DNA of 33,028 nucleotides from assembly GCA_938003955.1 (NCBI GenBank), contig CALKXE010000246.1:1-33028 (forward strand), read 5' to 3'. The number at the start of each line of letters is the position of its first letter. Position 1 is the first letter of the stretch. The notes beneath the pieces were generated by a model. That model searched no databases. It worked only from the letters and a program-made list of their open reading frames with translations, and was not told the origin of the DNA. Position numbers and translations under genes: made by a program. Positions 9,361 through 17,768 of this stretch are shown in pieces. This DNA is from an uncultured Saprospiraceae bacterium. GTDB taxonomy: Bacteria > Bacteroidota > Bacteroidia > Chitinophagales > Saprospiraceae.

Positions 9361-10776
9361 TTATTGCTTGATCATCTTCTTTGTAACGAGTCCTTTAGCT
9401 GTATTTACACTTAATATATATGTTCCAGTAGCCTTATTTTCCATATTAATAGATGTATTATATACACCATTTATATTTACACTTCGCTCAAACACCACTT
9501 TACCATTCATATCGATTAATATTAAATCAACATCTATTGATTCATTTGTTTCTATAGTTATACCAGCTACATTTTTCACTGGATTAGGGCTTATTGACAC
9601 TTCTTGGATTTGTTCTATCACTTCATTTGCATTCAATACGCCTCCTAAGACTTTATATATACTCCCCTCTGATAGCGTTGCTAAATAAAGCTCTCCATTT
9701 ATATCTTCTCCAAAAGTAGAAACTCCAAAATTTATAGTGGCTACCTCTTTGCCTTCCCATCCACCATTGCCATCAGGAGCAACTGTAAAAAACTCACCTG
9801 AACAATAATCAGTGCATATATAATGACCCTCTAGGTCTGTATATTTAGTTCCTCGATAAACGAAGCCTCCTGTAATAGAGCAAGGTCCAGAGAATCCTTG
9901 ATGAGGAATCTCATATACTGGATCTACATAATTCTCGTTACAATTAGCCATCGAATTGTTGTTTGTGAAATCTGTTCCCTCGTAACACCTCCATCCATAA
10001 TTGTGTCCTCCTGCATCTCCTGCAGGCTCGAAATCTATCTCTTCGATTGCTCCTTGCCCTACATCTCCTATCCAAAGATCTCCAGTCGTCTTATCAAAAG
10101 AGAATCTCCACGGGTTCCTCATGCCTATTGCCCATATCTCGTCTAATGTGGTATCATCACCAACAAATGGATTGTCAGCCGGGATAGTATATGGTAATCC
10201 ATTATCGACATCAAGCCTCAACATCTTGCCTAAGAGTGATTGCTTATTTTGTCCATTGTTTTGAGGATCATTTCCTGACCCGCCATCTCCCATACCAATA
10301 TACAAATATCCATCCGGTCCAAATTTGATTCCGCCCCCATTATGATTCCAGTATGGTTGGTCAATTTTTATAATCAGCTCTCGAGTACTCGGATCTGCAA
10401 TATTCGGGTCTGTTGGATCCACTTGATATCGAGCAACATTTGTATGATCATCATTATCCGTATGATTTAGAAAGAAATAGCCATTATTTGCAAAATCTGG
10501 ATGAAAAGCAATTCCTAGCATACCTCTTTCATCTTGACCACTCGCATTCGAAACCATATTATCAATATCAATAAACGGCGTCGGAAGTATGTTTCCTTCT
10601 TTATCTATAATCTTTACTTTACCTCTTCTTTCTACGACAAATAACCTATCGTCTCCAGCATTTGTTATATCTGTAGGGTTTGAAAGACCAGTGACATACT
10701 GCTCGAGATTTATCATCTGACTATAGCTTGCTTGAGCTATAAGTACCAAGATTAAGATGTTGATTATTCTTTTCAT
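9361..10776 (-). CDS. PQQ-dependent sugar dehydrogenase-like protein (GSDH/HHIP family) with T9SS tail
   Basis: 471 residues from the chosen start. Signal peptide MKRIINIL to SYSQ (1-20). The six-bladed propeller of soluble PQQ glucose dehydrogenases spans about 22-380. Landmarks are ERGMLGIAFHPDF, WNHNGGGIKFGPDGYLY (His145, matching the catalytic base His144 of the Acinetobacter enzyme) and GMRNPWRFSFD (Arg220, matching Arg228). The family oxidises aldoses to lactones and passes electrons to an acceptor. Substrate and cofactor here are inferred from family. A T9SS sorting domain (SISPNPVKN) occupies about 393-471. The frame is open back to 10890 and beyond, but those codons belong to a VCBS pseudogene remnant and would bury the signal peptide. 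I therefore start at ATG 10776; ATG 10791 is an alternative. Confidence 0.88.
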   Translation of the reverse strand: MKRIINILILVLIAQASYSQMINLEQYVTGLSNPTDITNAGDDRLFVVERRGKVKIIDKEGNILPTPFIDIDNMVSNASGQDERGMLGIAFHPDFANNGYFFLNHTDNDDHTNVARYQVDPTDPNIADPSTRELIIKIDQPYWNHNGGGIKFGPDGYLYIGMGDGGSGNDPQNNGQNKQSLLGKMLRLDVDNGLPYTIPADNPFVGDDTTLDEIWAIGMRNPWRFSFDKTTGDLWIGDVGQGAIEEIDFEPAGDAGGHNYGWRCYEGTDFTNNNSMANCNENYVDPVYEIPHQGFSGPCSITGGFVYRGTKYTDLEGHYICTDYCSGEFFTVAPDGNGGWEGKEVATINFGVSTFGEDINGELYLATLSEGSIYKVLGGVLNANEVIEQIQEVSISPNPVKNVAGITIETNESIDVDLILIDMNGKVVFERSVNINGVYNTSINMENKATGTYILSVNTAKGLVTKKMIKQ

Positions 10777-10849
10777 TTTGTTACTTTTCATTTTAATATT
10801 AATATTCAGCTCTAAACCACAAAGGTTATTATTGATATTATTGTTTAAT

Positions 10850-11139
10850 AATTTTAGAGATATAATGTCCTTCCTTGTGAAGTTACCCATTCCATCATTT
10901 CCCCATATGAAACTAGCACCATTATCATGACATGCAAAAAGGTCTAGAAAATCGTCATTATTTATATCTACAAAATTAGCTCCTTGAGCAAAGATCTGAT
11001 CTCTTCCTTCTAGTTCTGTTTTCTCTAAACTATCAGTTGTTGGATTTATTTCAGCTATGCTAATTTTACCAAAACTACCAGATAATACTTCACAAACTCC
11101 ATTATTATTATAATCTATACGCCTATCGGCGGCTGATGG
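10850..11139 (-). pseudogene. remnant of a VCBS/FG-GAP repeat protein gene, paralogous to the intact gene beside it
   Basis: In the minus-strand frame that runs into the dehydrogenase gene, codons just after TAA 11140-11142 translate to a fragment of about 95 residues. It includes FVDINNDDFLDLFACHDN and GASFIWGNDGMGNF. This aligns with residues about 100-190 of the neighbouring 956-residue protein (FVDINNDGFLDVFACHDD, GASYIWVNDGNGNF). In the best 35-residue stretch I count 28 identities. It has no start codon, signal peptide or continuation, so it is an internal piece left by a duplication and deletion. It begins 25 bases after the stop of the intact copy. The Cys/Asn-rich codons between it and 10776 match nothing I recognise. 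Confidence 0.8.
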
Positions 11140-11164
11140 TTAGTTTAATAAAATCCTTATAGCA

Positions 11165-14035
11165 TCAATCTGTTATAATTACCTTTTTATTCAAAATAGA
11201 TCTATCATTCTTAATTTCTAACAAATACATTCCTGTTGGAATTACTAAAAAGTCCACCAATGTTTCCTTATTTAATATTGAAACTGTTTCTAATAATCTT
11301 CCATCTGTGCTAAATAATGAAACCTCGATAGGTAACAATACATGAGACTCCAATACAACATTCAGTAATCCAGAACTTGGATTAGGAAATATCGAAATAT
11401 CATTTCCTTCAATTAGCTCAACTAATGCATTGGGCTCTTCAAGTATAACATCAACTTTTGTTTTTTCACTTGGGCATGCACTACTTCCAGTAGATATTCT
11501 CCAATCATAGAAGTAATAATAGTAATCTCCGCCATAATTAGAATCCTCAATTCTTACTATATCATCAACCATGTATGGATAGTCTACATTATCACTACTT
11601 CTCTGGAGACGAGGTCCCGTAGACCCTATATTCTGTTCATTGGTCGCTCCATCTGTGGTTAGGCTCATATTTTCACCCGCTGGGATATCAAGTCCTACAT
11701 AGATATAATTCTCACCTAATGGCACATCAATTAGAATTGAACTTATTTCATTTAACAATTCATCTAATAATCGCATTTTCCTCACACCTGGCATATCTGT
11801 ATATACTTTTACGGAGTCTAATCTAAAATCTTCCAAAGCATCAAATATTAGTAGATTATTACTATTTGCTACACCACTATACTCTGATCCTCCATGATCT
11901 ATCATTCCTACCTCAGCTGTGACACCTGCTTCTCCGCTTCTATCCGCTGCATAGAATGATGTATTTACGGTCAACCCTGCAACTTCGAAAGTATTCCCCA
12001 CAGCAATATGGTTATCATCCGCCTCACCTAAGTACCAACCTATATTATTACCTTGCGCAGTAAGAGTCGCTATCTCTCCCTCTACAATTGTGTCTCCTGC
12101 TGCGGTAGGAGCATCAGGATATTCTATAACTGTTACTTCAATGCTATTTGACTCGAACGAACCACACAGTCCCTGTACACTTACGGAATAAATTCCGTTT
12201 TCATTTACCGTTATTGATGACTCTGTGCCTCCCGAAGTCCAAATTAAAGAGTAATCTTCTCCAAGATCGGCAAGTGAAAGCTCTACTTCATCACCTGCAC
12301 AAAATACCTCTGCTCCTAGACTAGAAATTATCGGATTCAATTGTGGATCTACCACAACAGTAATCGATTCAGAAAAAGCAGTACACCCTTCCTCATTTTC
12401 TAATATGAGTGAATACGTTCCCGCTTCATATATAGTGGTAGTAGCTGAAACATCGCCGTTTGACCACTTATAAGAAGTGTACTCATCAGGAACACTTAAT
12501 ACGATACTATCACCAGTACAAAATGTAGTATTCCCAACAACAACTAATTCAGGCGCTTCAGCAAGACACCCACCTTCCAACAAGATTATCTTAGAATTTA
12601 TAGAAACATTATATTCCACTTGAGTGAGACCAGAAGGCCATTTAACAATAATCGAATCTACAGCTTCCGCTTGTTCTAGTCCAAAATATTGAGTTGTTGA
12701 ATTCATAATCCCGTAGCTTTCGCCTGACCTTACCTCTCTGATCTGCATCCCCCAATCACCATAAATTTCTATTCTCGCACCAATTCCATTTACATTTGAA
12801 ATCTGTCCTTTCAGATTGACTGAAAGATAATTATTATCTCCTCCGTCATTGATCCATACTTTATCTTTCTCATTACTAGGGTTATTGAATCCAGTAGCGT
12901 AGCCACCAAAAATATCTACATATCCATCATTGTTAAGGTCCCCTAAAGCATAGGATTGCATTCCTCCTGTATCAAATGCATCTGTGACTTCAGTAAATGT
13001 ACTATCTCTATTATTCAAAAACAATTGCGAAGTACTCCCGGCTACTAAAACATCGACCCAACCATCATTATTAAAATCTCTCATAACTCCTTGGATTGGT
13101 AATCCATTGACAGTTATTCCAGTATTCGCAAGTTCCGTAAAGTTACCTGCTCCATCATTAATTAACATTTGAGACTGGAAATCATGATTGGTTACAAACA
13201 CATCAAAATGACCATCATTGTTAATATCCTGCATATCGGCAGTCCATGATTGCCATCCAATATCCAATCCTCTTGCAGCACTCTCTTCTGTATAGTTGCC
13301 TTCACCGTCATTAATGTACAACTTATTGATTCTTCGATGATCCGCTGGATTTGATACTCCTTGTCGACATTTGGCAATGTAAAGGTCAATATCACCGTCA
13401 CTATCAATATCCGACCAAATACTACCGTAATTCCCACTTGCATTTTCTCCTAGAGAACCTCCTATTGATAAATCAATCAAATCTGTATTTACTGAAAAAT
13501 TACCGTTACCATCATTTACCCATATATAAGATGCACCATCATCATGGCAAGCAAATACATCTAAAAATCCATCATTGTTAATGTCTACAAAATTAGATCC
13601 TTGAACAAAGACATTTGAGCTTTCTTCTAATTCATCTATCATACTTATATCACCATCTACTCCCGAGTTCATAAGGGTCAAACCATTATAAGCTCCTCCA
13701 GATAGAATTTCATTGGTACCATTATTATCCACGTCACCGATGCACATACTCCATTGTCCTTGAGTCGTCACCGCTCCGAAAGGTAATGTCTCAAACATTG
13801 AACCATCTTGACGTTGATATTCTACATACAGATCTCTTGCATCATCAAGTCTTACTATGTCATCTAAGCCATCATCATTCATATCTATAACAGCTAGTGC
13901 TACTCCACTTTTGCCTGAAGATAAAATAAGGTCGTCTGTTTTATTGGTGAATGTTACTTGTGCGCTAATAGTTGTTTGACTTAATACTAAAATCAAAATA
14001 GCCATTAATTTAAAAGCTCGTATAAATGTTCTCAT
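11165..14035 (-). CDS. secreted VCBS/FG-GAP repeat protein with ASPIC/UnbV and Ig-like domains and T9SS tail
   Basis: 956 residues. Signal peptide 1-26 (ends TTISAQ). At least seven calcium-loop-like repeats lie between about 50 and 390, for example DMNDDGLDDIV, DVDNNGTNEIL, DINNDGFLDVF, DIDSDGDIDLY and DLNNDGYVDIF. This is the integrin-like beta-propeller of VCBS/FG-GAP proteins. An ASPIC/UnbV domain follows at about 420-480 (GESYGIMNSTTQYFGLE ... VKWPSG). Ig-like or PKD-like segments at about 490-650 carry CTGDSIVLS and CAGDEVELS. The 690-840 region is unassigned. A T9SS sorting domain (FPNPSSGLLNV) ends the protein. Such proteins are usually surface adhesins or scaffold proteins; no enzyme activity is indicated. 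It is the first gene of the minus-strand cluster, with a remnant of a sister copy directly downstream. Confidence 0.9.
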   Translation of the reverse strand: MRTFIRAFKLMAILILVLSQTTISAQVTFTNKTDDLILSSGKSGVALAVIDMNDDGLDDIVRLDDARDLYVEYQRQDGSMFETLPFGAVTTQGQWSMCIGDVDNNGTNEILSGGAYNGLTLMNSGVDGDISMIDELEESSNVFVQGSNFVDINNDGFLDVFACHDDGASYIWVNDGNGNFSVNTDLIDLSIGGSLGENASGNYGSIWSDIDSDGDIDLYIAKCRQGVSNPADHRRINKLYINDGEGNYTEESAARGLDIGWQSWTADMQDINNDGHFDVFVTNHDFQSQMLINDGAGNFTELANTGITVNGLPIQGVMRDFNNDGWVDVLVAGSTSQLFLNNRDSTFTEVTDAFDTGGMQSYALGDLNNDGYVDIFGGYATGFNNPSNEKDKVWINDGGDNNYLSVNLKGQISNVNGIGARIEIYGDWGMQIREVRSGESYGIMNSTTQYFGLEQAEAVDSIIVKWPSGLTQVEYNVSINSKIILLEGGCLAEAPELVVVGNTTFCTGDSIVLSVPDEYTSYKWSNGDVSATTTIYEAGTYSLILENEEGCTAFSESITVVVDPQLNPIISSLGAEVFCAGDEVELSLADLGEDYSLIWTSGGTESSITVNENGIYSVSVQGLCGSFESNSIEVTVIEYPDAPTAAGDTIVEGEIATLTAQGNNIGWYLGEADDNHIAVGNTFEVAGLTVNTSFYAADRSGEAGVTAEVGMIDHGGSEYSGVANSNNLLIFDALEDFRLDSVKVYTDMPGVRKMRLLDELLNEISSILIDVPLGENYIYVGLDIPAGENMSLTTDGATNEQNIGSTGPRLQRSSDNVDYPYMVDDIVRIEDSNYGGDYYYYFYDWRISTGSSACPSEKTKVDVILEEPNALVELIEGNDISIFPNPSSGLLNVVLESHVLLPIEVSLFSTDGRLLETVSILNKETLVDFLVIPTGMYLLEIKNDRSILNKKVIITD

Positions 14036-14413
14036 GAGATTGAATGATTGGTTTTTAATAATTAAGCTTGAAAATAGAGTTTCAGATTGAAAAAACGTAA
14101 CTATTCTTTAAGATATGTCATGCAGCATGTATAATTAATCTATTCATTACTGATAAATGATTAAATCACTAAAAATTAATGCATATAGAGACCAACCTAA
14201 AATTATATTTCACCCCAAATCCAATATTAATCATATGATTATTAAAAAAATATGTAGTATTAATATATTTTTAACCCTTCAATACGTTTTATATCGTCTG
14301 TATTGTACATTTAGGCCAGATACGGCATAATAAGTGATATAAAATAAAGGTTAATTAGTGATTTCATTAGATCGACAATTGACATTAAAAAAAACTAGCA
14401 AAATCCATTGATT
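14036..14413. other. AT-rich divergent intergenic region
   Basis: About 380 bases between the divergent VCBS and TonB-like genes, so it must hold promoters for both. I see no exact TAnnTTTG box in either direction. The clearest structure is a perfect 14-base palindrome, TAATCATATGATTA (14228-14241), and a near-palindrome CATGCAGCATG at about 14120-14130. Either could be a protein-binding site, but AT-rich DNA gives such palindromes by chance. No ORF or RNA gene is apparent. Confidence 0.4.
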
Positions 14414-15430
14414 ATGATGACTGCAACTTTATTAGAAAAAAAAGATAAAAACAAAGCACGTAACACGTCTATCATAATTCACCTGTTATTATTGCTTATT
14501 GTATTTTTCTACGTCTTGACGACGGACATAAAACCAATTCCAAAAGAAAATGTAACTACTTATGTGGCAATCGAATTCAAAGAGAGTAGCCTGAGTAAGT
14601 ATGCACATGCAGATGCTGGTAAGAAGAAAGCGAAAACAGAATCTACTAAAAAAATAGAAACTAAAAAGCCAAAACCAGTAGTGACTCCACCAAAACCAAA
14701 AGTGGTAGTTCCTGTTCCAAAACCCGTAGTTAAGCCAACACCAACTGATCCTATCGTATCAAAAACAACAGTCGAAGAAAGTCCTGTCGTTGCTGTAGAA
14801 GAAGAAATGGAAATGGATATTCCTGAACCAGAAGAAATTATAGAAGTTGAAGAAGTTGAAGTAGTGGAGGAACCAGTAGAAGAACCTGTTGAAGAAGAAG
14901 TAATCACTGAAGAAGATCTAGAAGAGCTCATGGAAGAAGAAGCAGAAGGTGAAGCAGAAGCAGAAGAAGTTTCTGAAACTGGAGGTACTAGTGGTGATGG
15001 TGGAGATGACAAAACAGATTCATCAATAGAAGGAGACGGTGGAACGGGAGAAGCGGGAGCTGGAGAAGGTGATGGTGCATCAAGTGGAAATGATGGCGAC
15101 GAAGGTGTAGGCGATGCAGGAAGTGGAACCGGAGATTATGATGGTAGTGGTGACGGTATATTTGGCAGAAAAATAATTCATAGAAACTGGAGAGGACTAG
15201 ATCTATCAAAAGGTGTTGGGCAAATAGTTATGAAATTTTGCGTAGATCGAGATGGTTTAGTAACATTTGTTGAAATACTAGAAGAGGGAACTACGGAAAC
15301 GAATCAAAAGAAGCTTAAACAAGCACTTACAGCAATGAAAGGATATAAAGTACAGAAAGATCCACAAGCACCAGCTGAACAATGCGGTAAGTATCTATTT
15401 AAAATTGACGTAAATACACTGAGAGGATAA
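14414..15430 (+). CDS. TonB-like energy transducer with long acidic linker
   Basis: 338 residues from ATG 14414 (ATG 14417 is equally possible; the frame also opens at TTG 14408). Topology is TonB-like: short cytoplasmic N-terminus, one membrane helix (about 20-38, IIIHLLLLLIVFFYVL), then a long linker and a globular C-terminal domain. The linker first has a Lys/Pro/Val section (KPKPVVTPPKPKVVVP), then a Glu-rich section (about 130-185) and finally a Gly/Asp/Ser-rich section (about 190-250). The C-terminal 85 residues (GRKIIHRNWRGLDL ... VMKFCVDRDGLVTFVEIL) match the Bacteroidota TonB C-terminal type. TonB links ExbBD proton-motive force to outer-membrane receptors, two of which are encoded further along. 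No exbB or exbD is present in the window. A terminator follows, so it is probably monocistronic. Confidence 0.82.
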   Translation: MMTATLLEKKDKNKARNTSIIIHLLLLLIVFFYVLTTDIKPIPKENVTTYVAIEFKESSLSKYAHADAGKKKAKTESTKKIETKKPKPVVTPPKPKVVVPVPKPVVKPTPTDPIVSKTTVEESPVVAVEEEMEMDIPEPEEIIEVEEVEVVEEPVEEPVEEEVITEEDLEELMEEEAEGEAEAEEVSETGGTSGDGGDDKTDSSIEGDGGTGEAGAGEGDGASSGNDGDEGVGDAGSGTGDYDGSGDGIFGRKIIHRNWRGLDLSKGVGQIVMKFCVDRDGLVTFVEILEEGTTETNQKKLKQALTAMKGYKVQKDPQAPAEQCGKYLFKIDVNTLRG

Positions 15431-15463
15431 CTAAACGTATTCTCCAGTCATACCAAATAATAG

Positions 15464-15499
15464 AAGCGTTTAACTCTTAAAACAAGTTAAACGCTTTTT
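15464..15499 (+). terminator. intrinsic terminator after the TonB-like gene
   Basis: The arms AAGCGTTTAAC (15464-15474) and GTTAAACGCTT (15486-15496) are perfect reverse complements, separated by 11 bases and followed by a T run. It lies 34 bases after the stop codon. Confidence 0.85.
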
Positions 15500-15608
15500 A
15501 ATTTAACACCATTCTTTATTTAAACATTAAAACTCTCAGTTAATCATCAATAAGCTTGAGTAGCTTAATCTCATTGAACGGTAATTTCTCTAAGCACGCA
15601 AAACATAA

Positions 15609-15638
15609 AAGCCACTAGTTCTTTCGAATTAGTGGCTT
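15609..15638 (-). terminator. intrinsic terminator for the transaldolase gene
   Basis: AAGCCACTAGTTC and its partner CGAATTAGTGGCTT form a 13-pair stem with one G-U pair and a TTTC loop. Read on the minus strand it is followed by TTTTATGTTTT, which is the correct polarity for the transaldolase gene ending at 15735. Between this hairpin and the previous one nothing else is seen. Confidence 0.75.
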
Positions 15639-15734
15639 AATTTCCCATTTTTTTGAGTGGTGTAATTAGTAAACCTTCCCCTGATAGCTTTTATAAACTC
15701 AAGGTGTATAAATATTTTAAAGATAATCTATTGA

Positions 15735-16391
15735 TTATCCATTTGCCTTTTCATGATCGGCTAAAAACTTAGCCAAACCAATATCCGTTAGTGGATGCTT
15801 CAATAATCCTAACATAGCAGACAATCCGCATGTAATGATATCCGCTCCACTTCTTGCAGCCTGAACGATATGTAGTGGTGATCTTACTGACGCAGCTAAG
15901 ATTTCAGTATCATATCCTTGTATTGCATATATCTCAGCTATGTCTTGGATAAGCGCCATTCCATCCCATGTAATATCATCTATTCTTCCGATAAATGGGG
16001 ATAAATAAGTAGCTCCAGCTTTAGCGGCCAATATTGCTTGTCCCGCAGAAAAAACGAGTGTACAGTTTGTTCTAATTCCGTGCTCTGTGAACCAACTGAT
16101 CGCTTTAATCCCATCTTTAATCATAGGTACTTTCACTACAATATTGGGTGCGATCTTAGCTAATTTTTGTCCTTCCGCAATCATGCCCTCGAAATCCGTA
16201 GATATCACTTCAGCACTCACATCACCATCAATTAGATTGCAAATTGCTGCATAATGTGCATGTACATTTTCTTCCCCAGTTATTCCCTCCTTAGCCATCA
16301 ATGATGGATTAGTAGTGACACCGTCAAGAATACCAAATGCCTTGGCCTCTGCTATTTGATCTAAATTTGCTGTATCAACGAAAAATTTCAT
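15735..16391 (-). CDS. small transaldolase (TalC/FSA-like subfamily)
   Basis: 218 residues, the full length of the single-domain TIM-barrel transaldolases. The N-terminus [13 protein letters not shown] and [14 protein letters not shown] (23-36) are family signatures. The Schiff-base lysine is Lys87 in VVKVPM, corresponding to Lys85 of E. coli fructose-6-phosphate aldolase. Residue Glu61 (SAEVIST) occupies the site where true fructose-6-phosphate aldolases have Gln59, while transaldolases have Glu. This favours transaldolase activity: moving a dihydroxyacetone unit between sugar phosphates in the non-oxidative pentose phosphate pathway. It is cytoplasmic. It is followed by its own terminator; upstream lies the SRP RNA gene with another terminator, so it is monocistronic. 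The activity assignment is an inference from one residue plus family; the family is firm. Confidence 0.93.
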   Translation of the reverse strand: MKFFVDTANLDQIAEAKAFGILDGVTTNPSLMAKEGITGEENVHAHYAAICNLIDGDVSAEVISTDFEGMIAEGQKLAKIAPNIVVKVPMIKDGIKAISWFTEHGIRTNCTLVFSAGQAILAAKAGATYLSPFIGRIDDITWDGMALIQDIAEIYAIQGYDTEILAASVRSPLHIVQAARSGADIITCGLSAMLGLLKHPLTDIGLAKFLADHEKANG

Positions 16392-16514
16392 AGGAAGATA
16401 GAATTTTAAATTATTGTAAAATGACTATTAAGTAAGTCATGTTTAGATTTTTAATATCCCATGAACTTTGTCTTTCTGACCATGGATTGCAAGGAGTCTT
16501 GCAGATAAAAAAAA

Positions 16515-16607
16515 TGTGAGGAACTACACCGAGTCGCTCAACCGCCTACCCTTGCTTCATTTCTGACCTGGGGGGATTCAACAGGAGCTGACCGTATAGC
16601 CCTCACA
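16515..16607 (-). ncRNA. ffs: bacterial signal recognition particle RNA (small, 4.5S-like)
   Basis: Read on the minus strand, the core at about 16543-16572 has the SRP domain IV pattern. The internal loop CAGG faces AGCA, and the three-pair UCA/UGA apical stem is closed by a GAAA tetraloop (the commonest form is GGAA). The ends pair as TGTGAGG (16601-16607) with CCTCACA (16515-16521), giving an RNA of about 93 bases. It is followed at once by eight T residues (complement of 16507-16514), a Rho-independent end. SRP RNA binds Ffh and targets membrane proteins co-translationally. Position, length, promoter and terminator all agree. Confidence 0.93.
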
Positions 16608-16612
16608 AGTCG

Positions 16613-16643
16613 CAAAAGTAAGAATAGAAATTAGTTATCCAAG
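16613..16643 (-). promoter_or_regulatory. Bacteroidota promoter for SRP RNA (TTG-N19-TACTTTTG)
   Basis: On the minus strand the -7 box TACTTTTG (16613-16620) fits TAnnTTTG, and TTG (16640-16642) lies exactly 19 bases upstream. The box ends five bases before the predicted RNA 5' end. This well-placed example calibrates the other promoter calls in the window. Confidence 0.8.
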
Positions 16644-16717
16644 TTAAATTAGAAATAGAATAAAAAAAGATCGAATAAAAAAACTGGACATAGGTAGATC
16701 TGAGAGGACAAGAGAAG

Positions 16718-17560
16718 TTACATAACGTAGTCCAGTACTAAATCATAGACACTTTCGTCCTGCAAACTGTGGCCCAATCCTGAAGTTGAAATTAATTTTG
16801 ATTTAGGCCAAGATTTATGAATTGCTTCCGCTTCGTAGTAAAGATTAACAGTATCGTCTTTATCATGAATGATAATTCCTTCCACTTTTATGTCTTTTGC
16901 AAAATCAGCTGCATTGTAGTAATTAGCAGGCTTACCAAACATACTTTCGACTTTCGTATAGTATTTCTTCCTTAGTTTAGAACTCAGACCAATCATATTG
17001 AAATACCGATCACTTATATCCATAAATTTATCTGGTGAAGCCAATATCACAACTTTACGAATCGATGCTGGCTTATAGATAGACATCGCGTAGATAGCCG
17101 AATATGCGCCAACACTATGACCGATTAGTACTTCTGGTTGGTAATGCTCAAATGCAGCATTAATAAACCCGCCATAGATTTTGCCGTCAAACCTATCACT
17201 ACCACTGGCTCCGTGCGCAGGAGCATCCAAGAGAATGATATTATAATTCTGTTTGTTCAACTCCCGATATAACTTCCGCCACCTATATGAGTTAGATTCC
17301 CATCCATGGCACAAAAGTATCTTCTGTCCTGACTTTCCATTATCATATGTAGCGACAGGCATGTTGTCGAATGATAACTCTACATACTTGAATTTTTTAA
17401 GGAATTTCCTTTGATATGATTCCACTCTACCCTTCCTAGGAGTTCTAAAGATGTCAAGTGCAATAGATACAGCTTTATCCGGAGCAACTAATCCCACTGT
17501 ATTAATTCCACTTCCAATGATCTTCGGTATATACTTCACTTTTAGGTGTTCAATGTCCAT
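16718..17560 (-). CDS. alpha/beta hydrolase
   Basis: 280 residues with no signal peptide, so probably cytoplasmic. The alpha/beta-hydrolase landmarks are in order: the oxyanion-hole strand ILLCHGWESN (81-90), the nucleophile elbow GHSVG (147-151, Ser149), an acidic residue in IIHDKDDTVN (Asp235 or Asp236), and His264 in GLGHSL. A cap of about 45 residues lies between the nucleophile and the acid. The fold covers many esterases, lipases and peptidases, and the substrate cannot be told. The first 60 residues are an N-terminal extension rich in Lys and Val. It shares orientation with the SRP RNA, whose promoter lies between. No terminator is evident after it. A general ester or thioester hydrolase role is the most that can be said. 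Confidence 0.85.
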   Translation of the reverse strand: MDIEHLKVKYIPKIIGSGINTVGLVAPDKAVSIALDIFRTPRKGRVESYQRKFLKKFKYVELSFDNMPVATYDNGKSGQKILLCHGWESNSYRWRKLYRELNKQNYNIILLDAPAHGASGSDRFDGKIYGGFINAAFEHYQPEVLIGHSVGAYSAIYAMSIYKPASIRKVVILASPDKFMDISDRYFNMIGLSSKLRKKYYTKVESMFGKPANYYNAADFAKDIKVEGIIIHDKDDTVNLYYEAEAIHKSWPKSKLISTSGLGHSLQDESVYDLVLDYVM

Positions 17561-17756
17561 CCTTGCTAATACTTAATATGTTGAAGTGATAATGTAATGA
17601 TGAGATTTATCAATCTAATAATGCTCAAAGATAATTCTATATGCTGATTAATATGCGAGATCTTGATTTTAAGTTTCACATGAATATTGAATCATATAAA
17701 TGAAAGACTAAAACGAAATAACTAAACATAAAAGGACTTTATAAAATTAAGGAAAC

Positions 17757-17764
17757 TAACTTTG
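17757..17764 (+). promoter_or_regulatory. -7 box (TAACTTTG) directly before the helicase start codon
   Basis: TAACTTTG matches TAnnTTTG and ends only four bases before ATG 17769. By comparison with the SRP RNA promoter, transcription would start at or within one base of the ATG, predicting a leaderless mRNA. No TTG is seen at the -33 position, which lowers confidence. Confidence 0.45.
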
Positions 17765-17768
17765 ACCT

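Noticed and set aside
9368..9688. 106-residue reading frame on the plus strand
   Set aside because: It lies entirely antisense within the dehydrogenase C-terminus, with no start context or recognisable domain.
10777..10890. Upstream start for the sugar dehydrogenase at 10890, adding 38 residues
   Set aside because: The extra codons are part of the VCBS gene remnant and would place a non-signal sequence before a good signal peptide at 10776.
14560..15012. 150-residue Ser/Thr-rich reading frame on the minus strand
   Set aside because: It is the antisense of the TonB-like linker; the low complexity is created by the Glu and Pro codons on the other strand.
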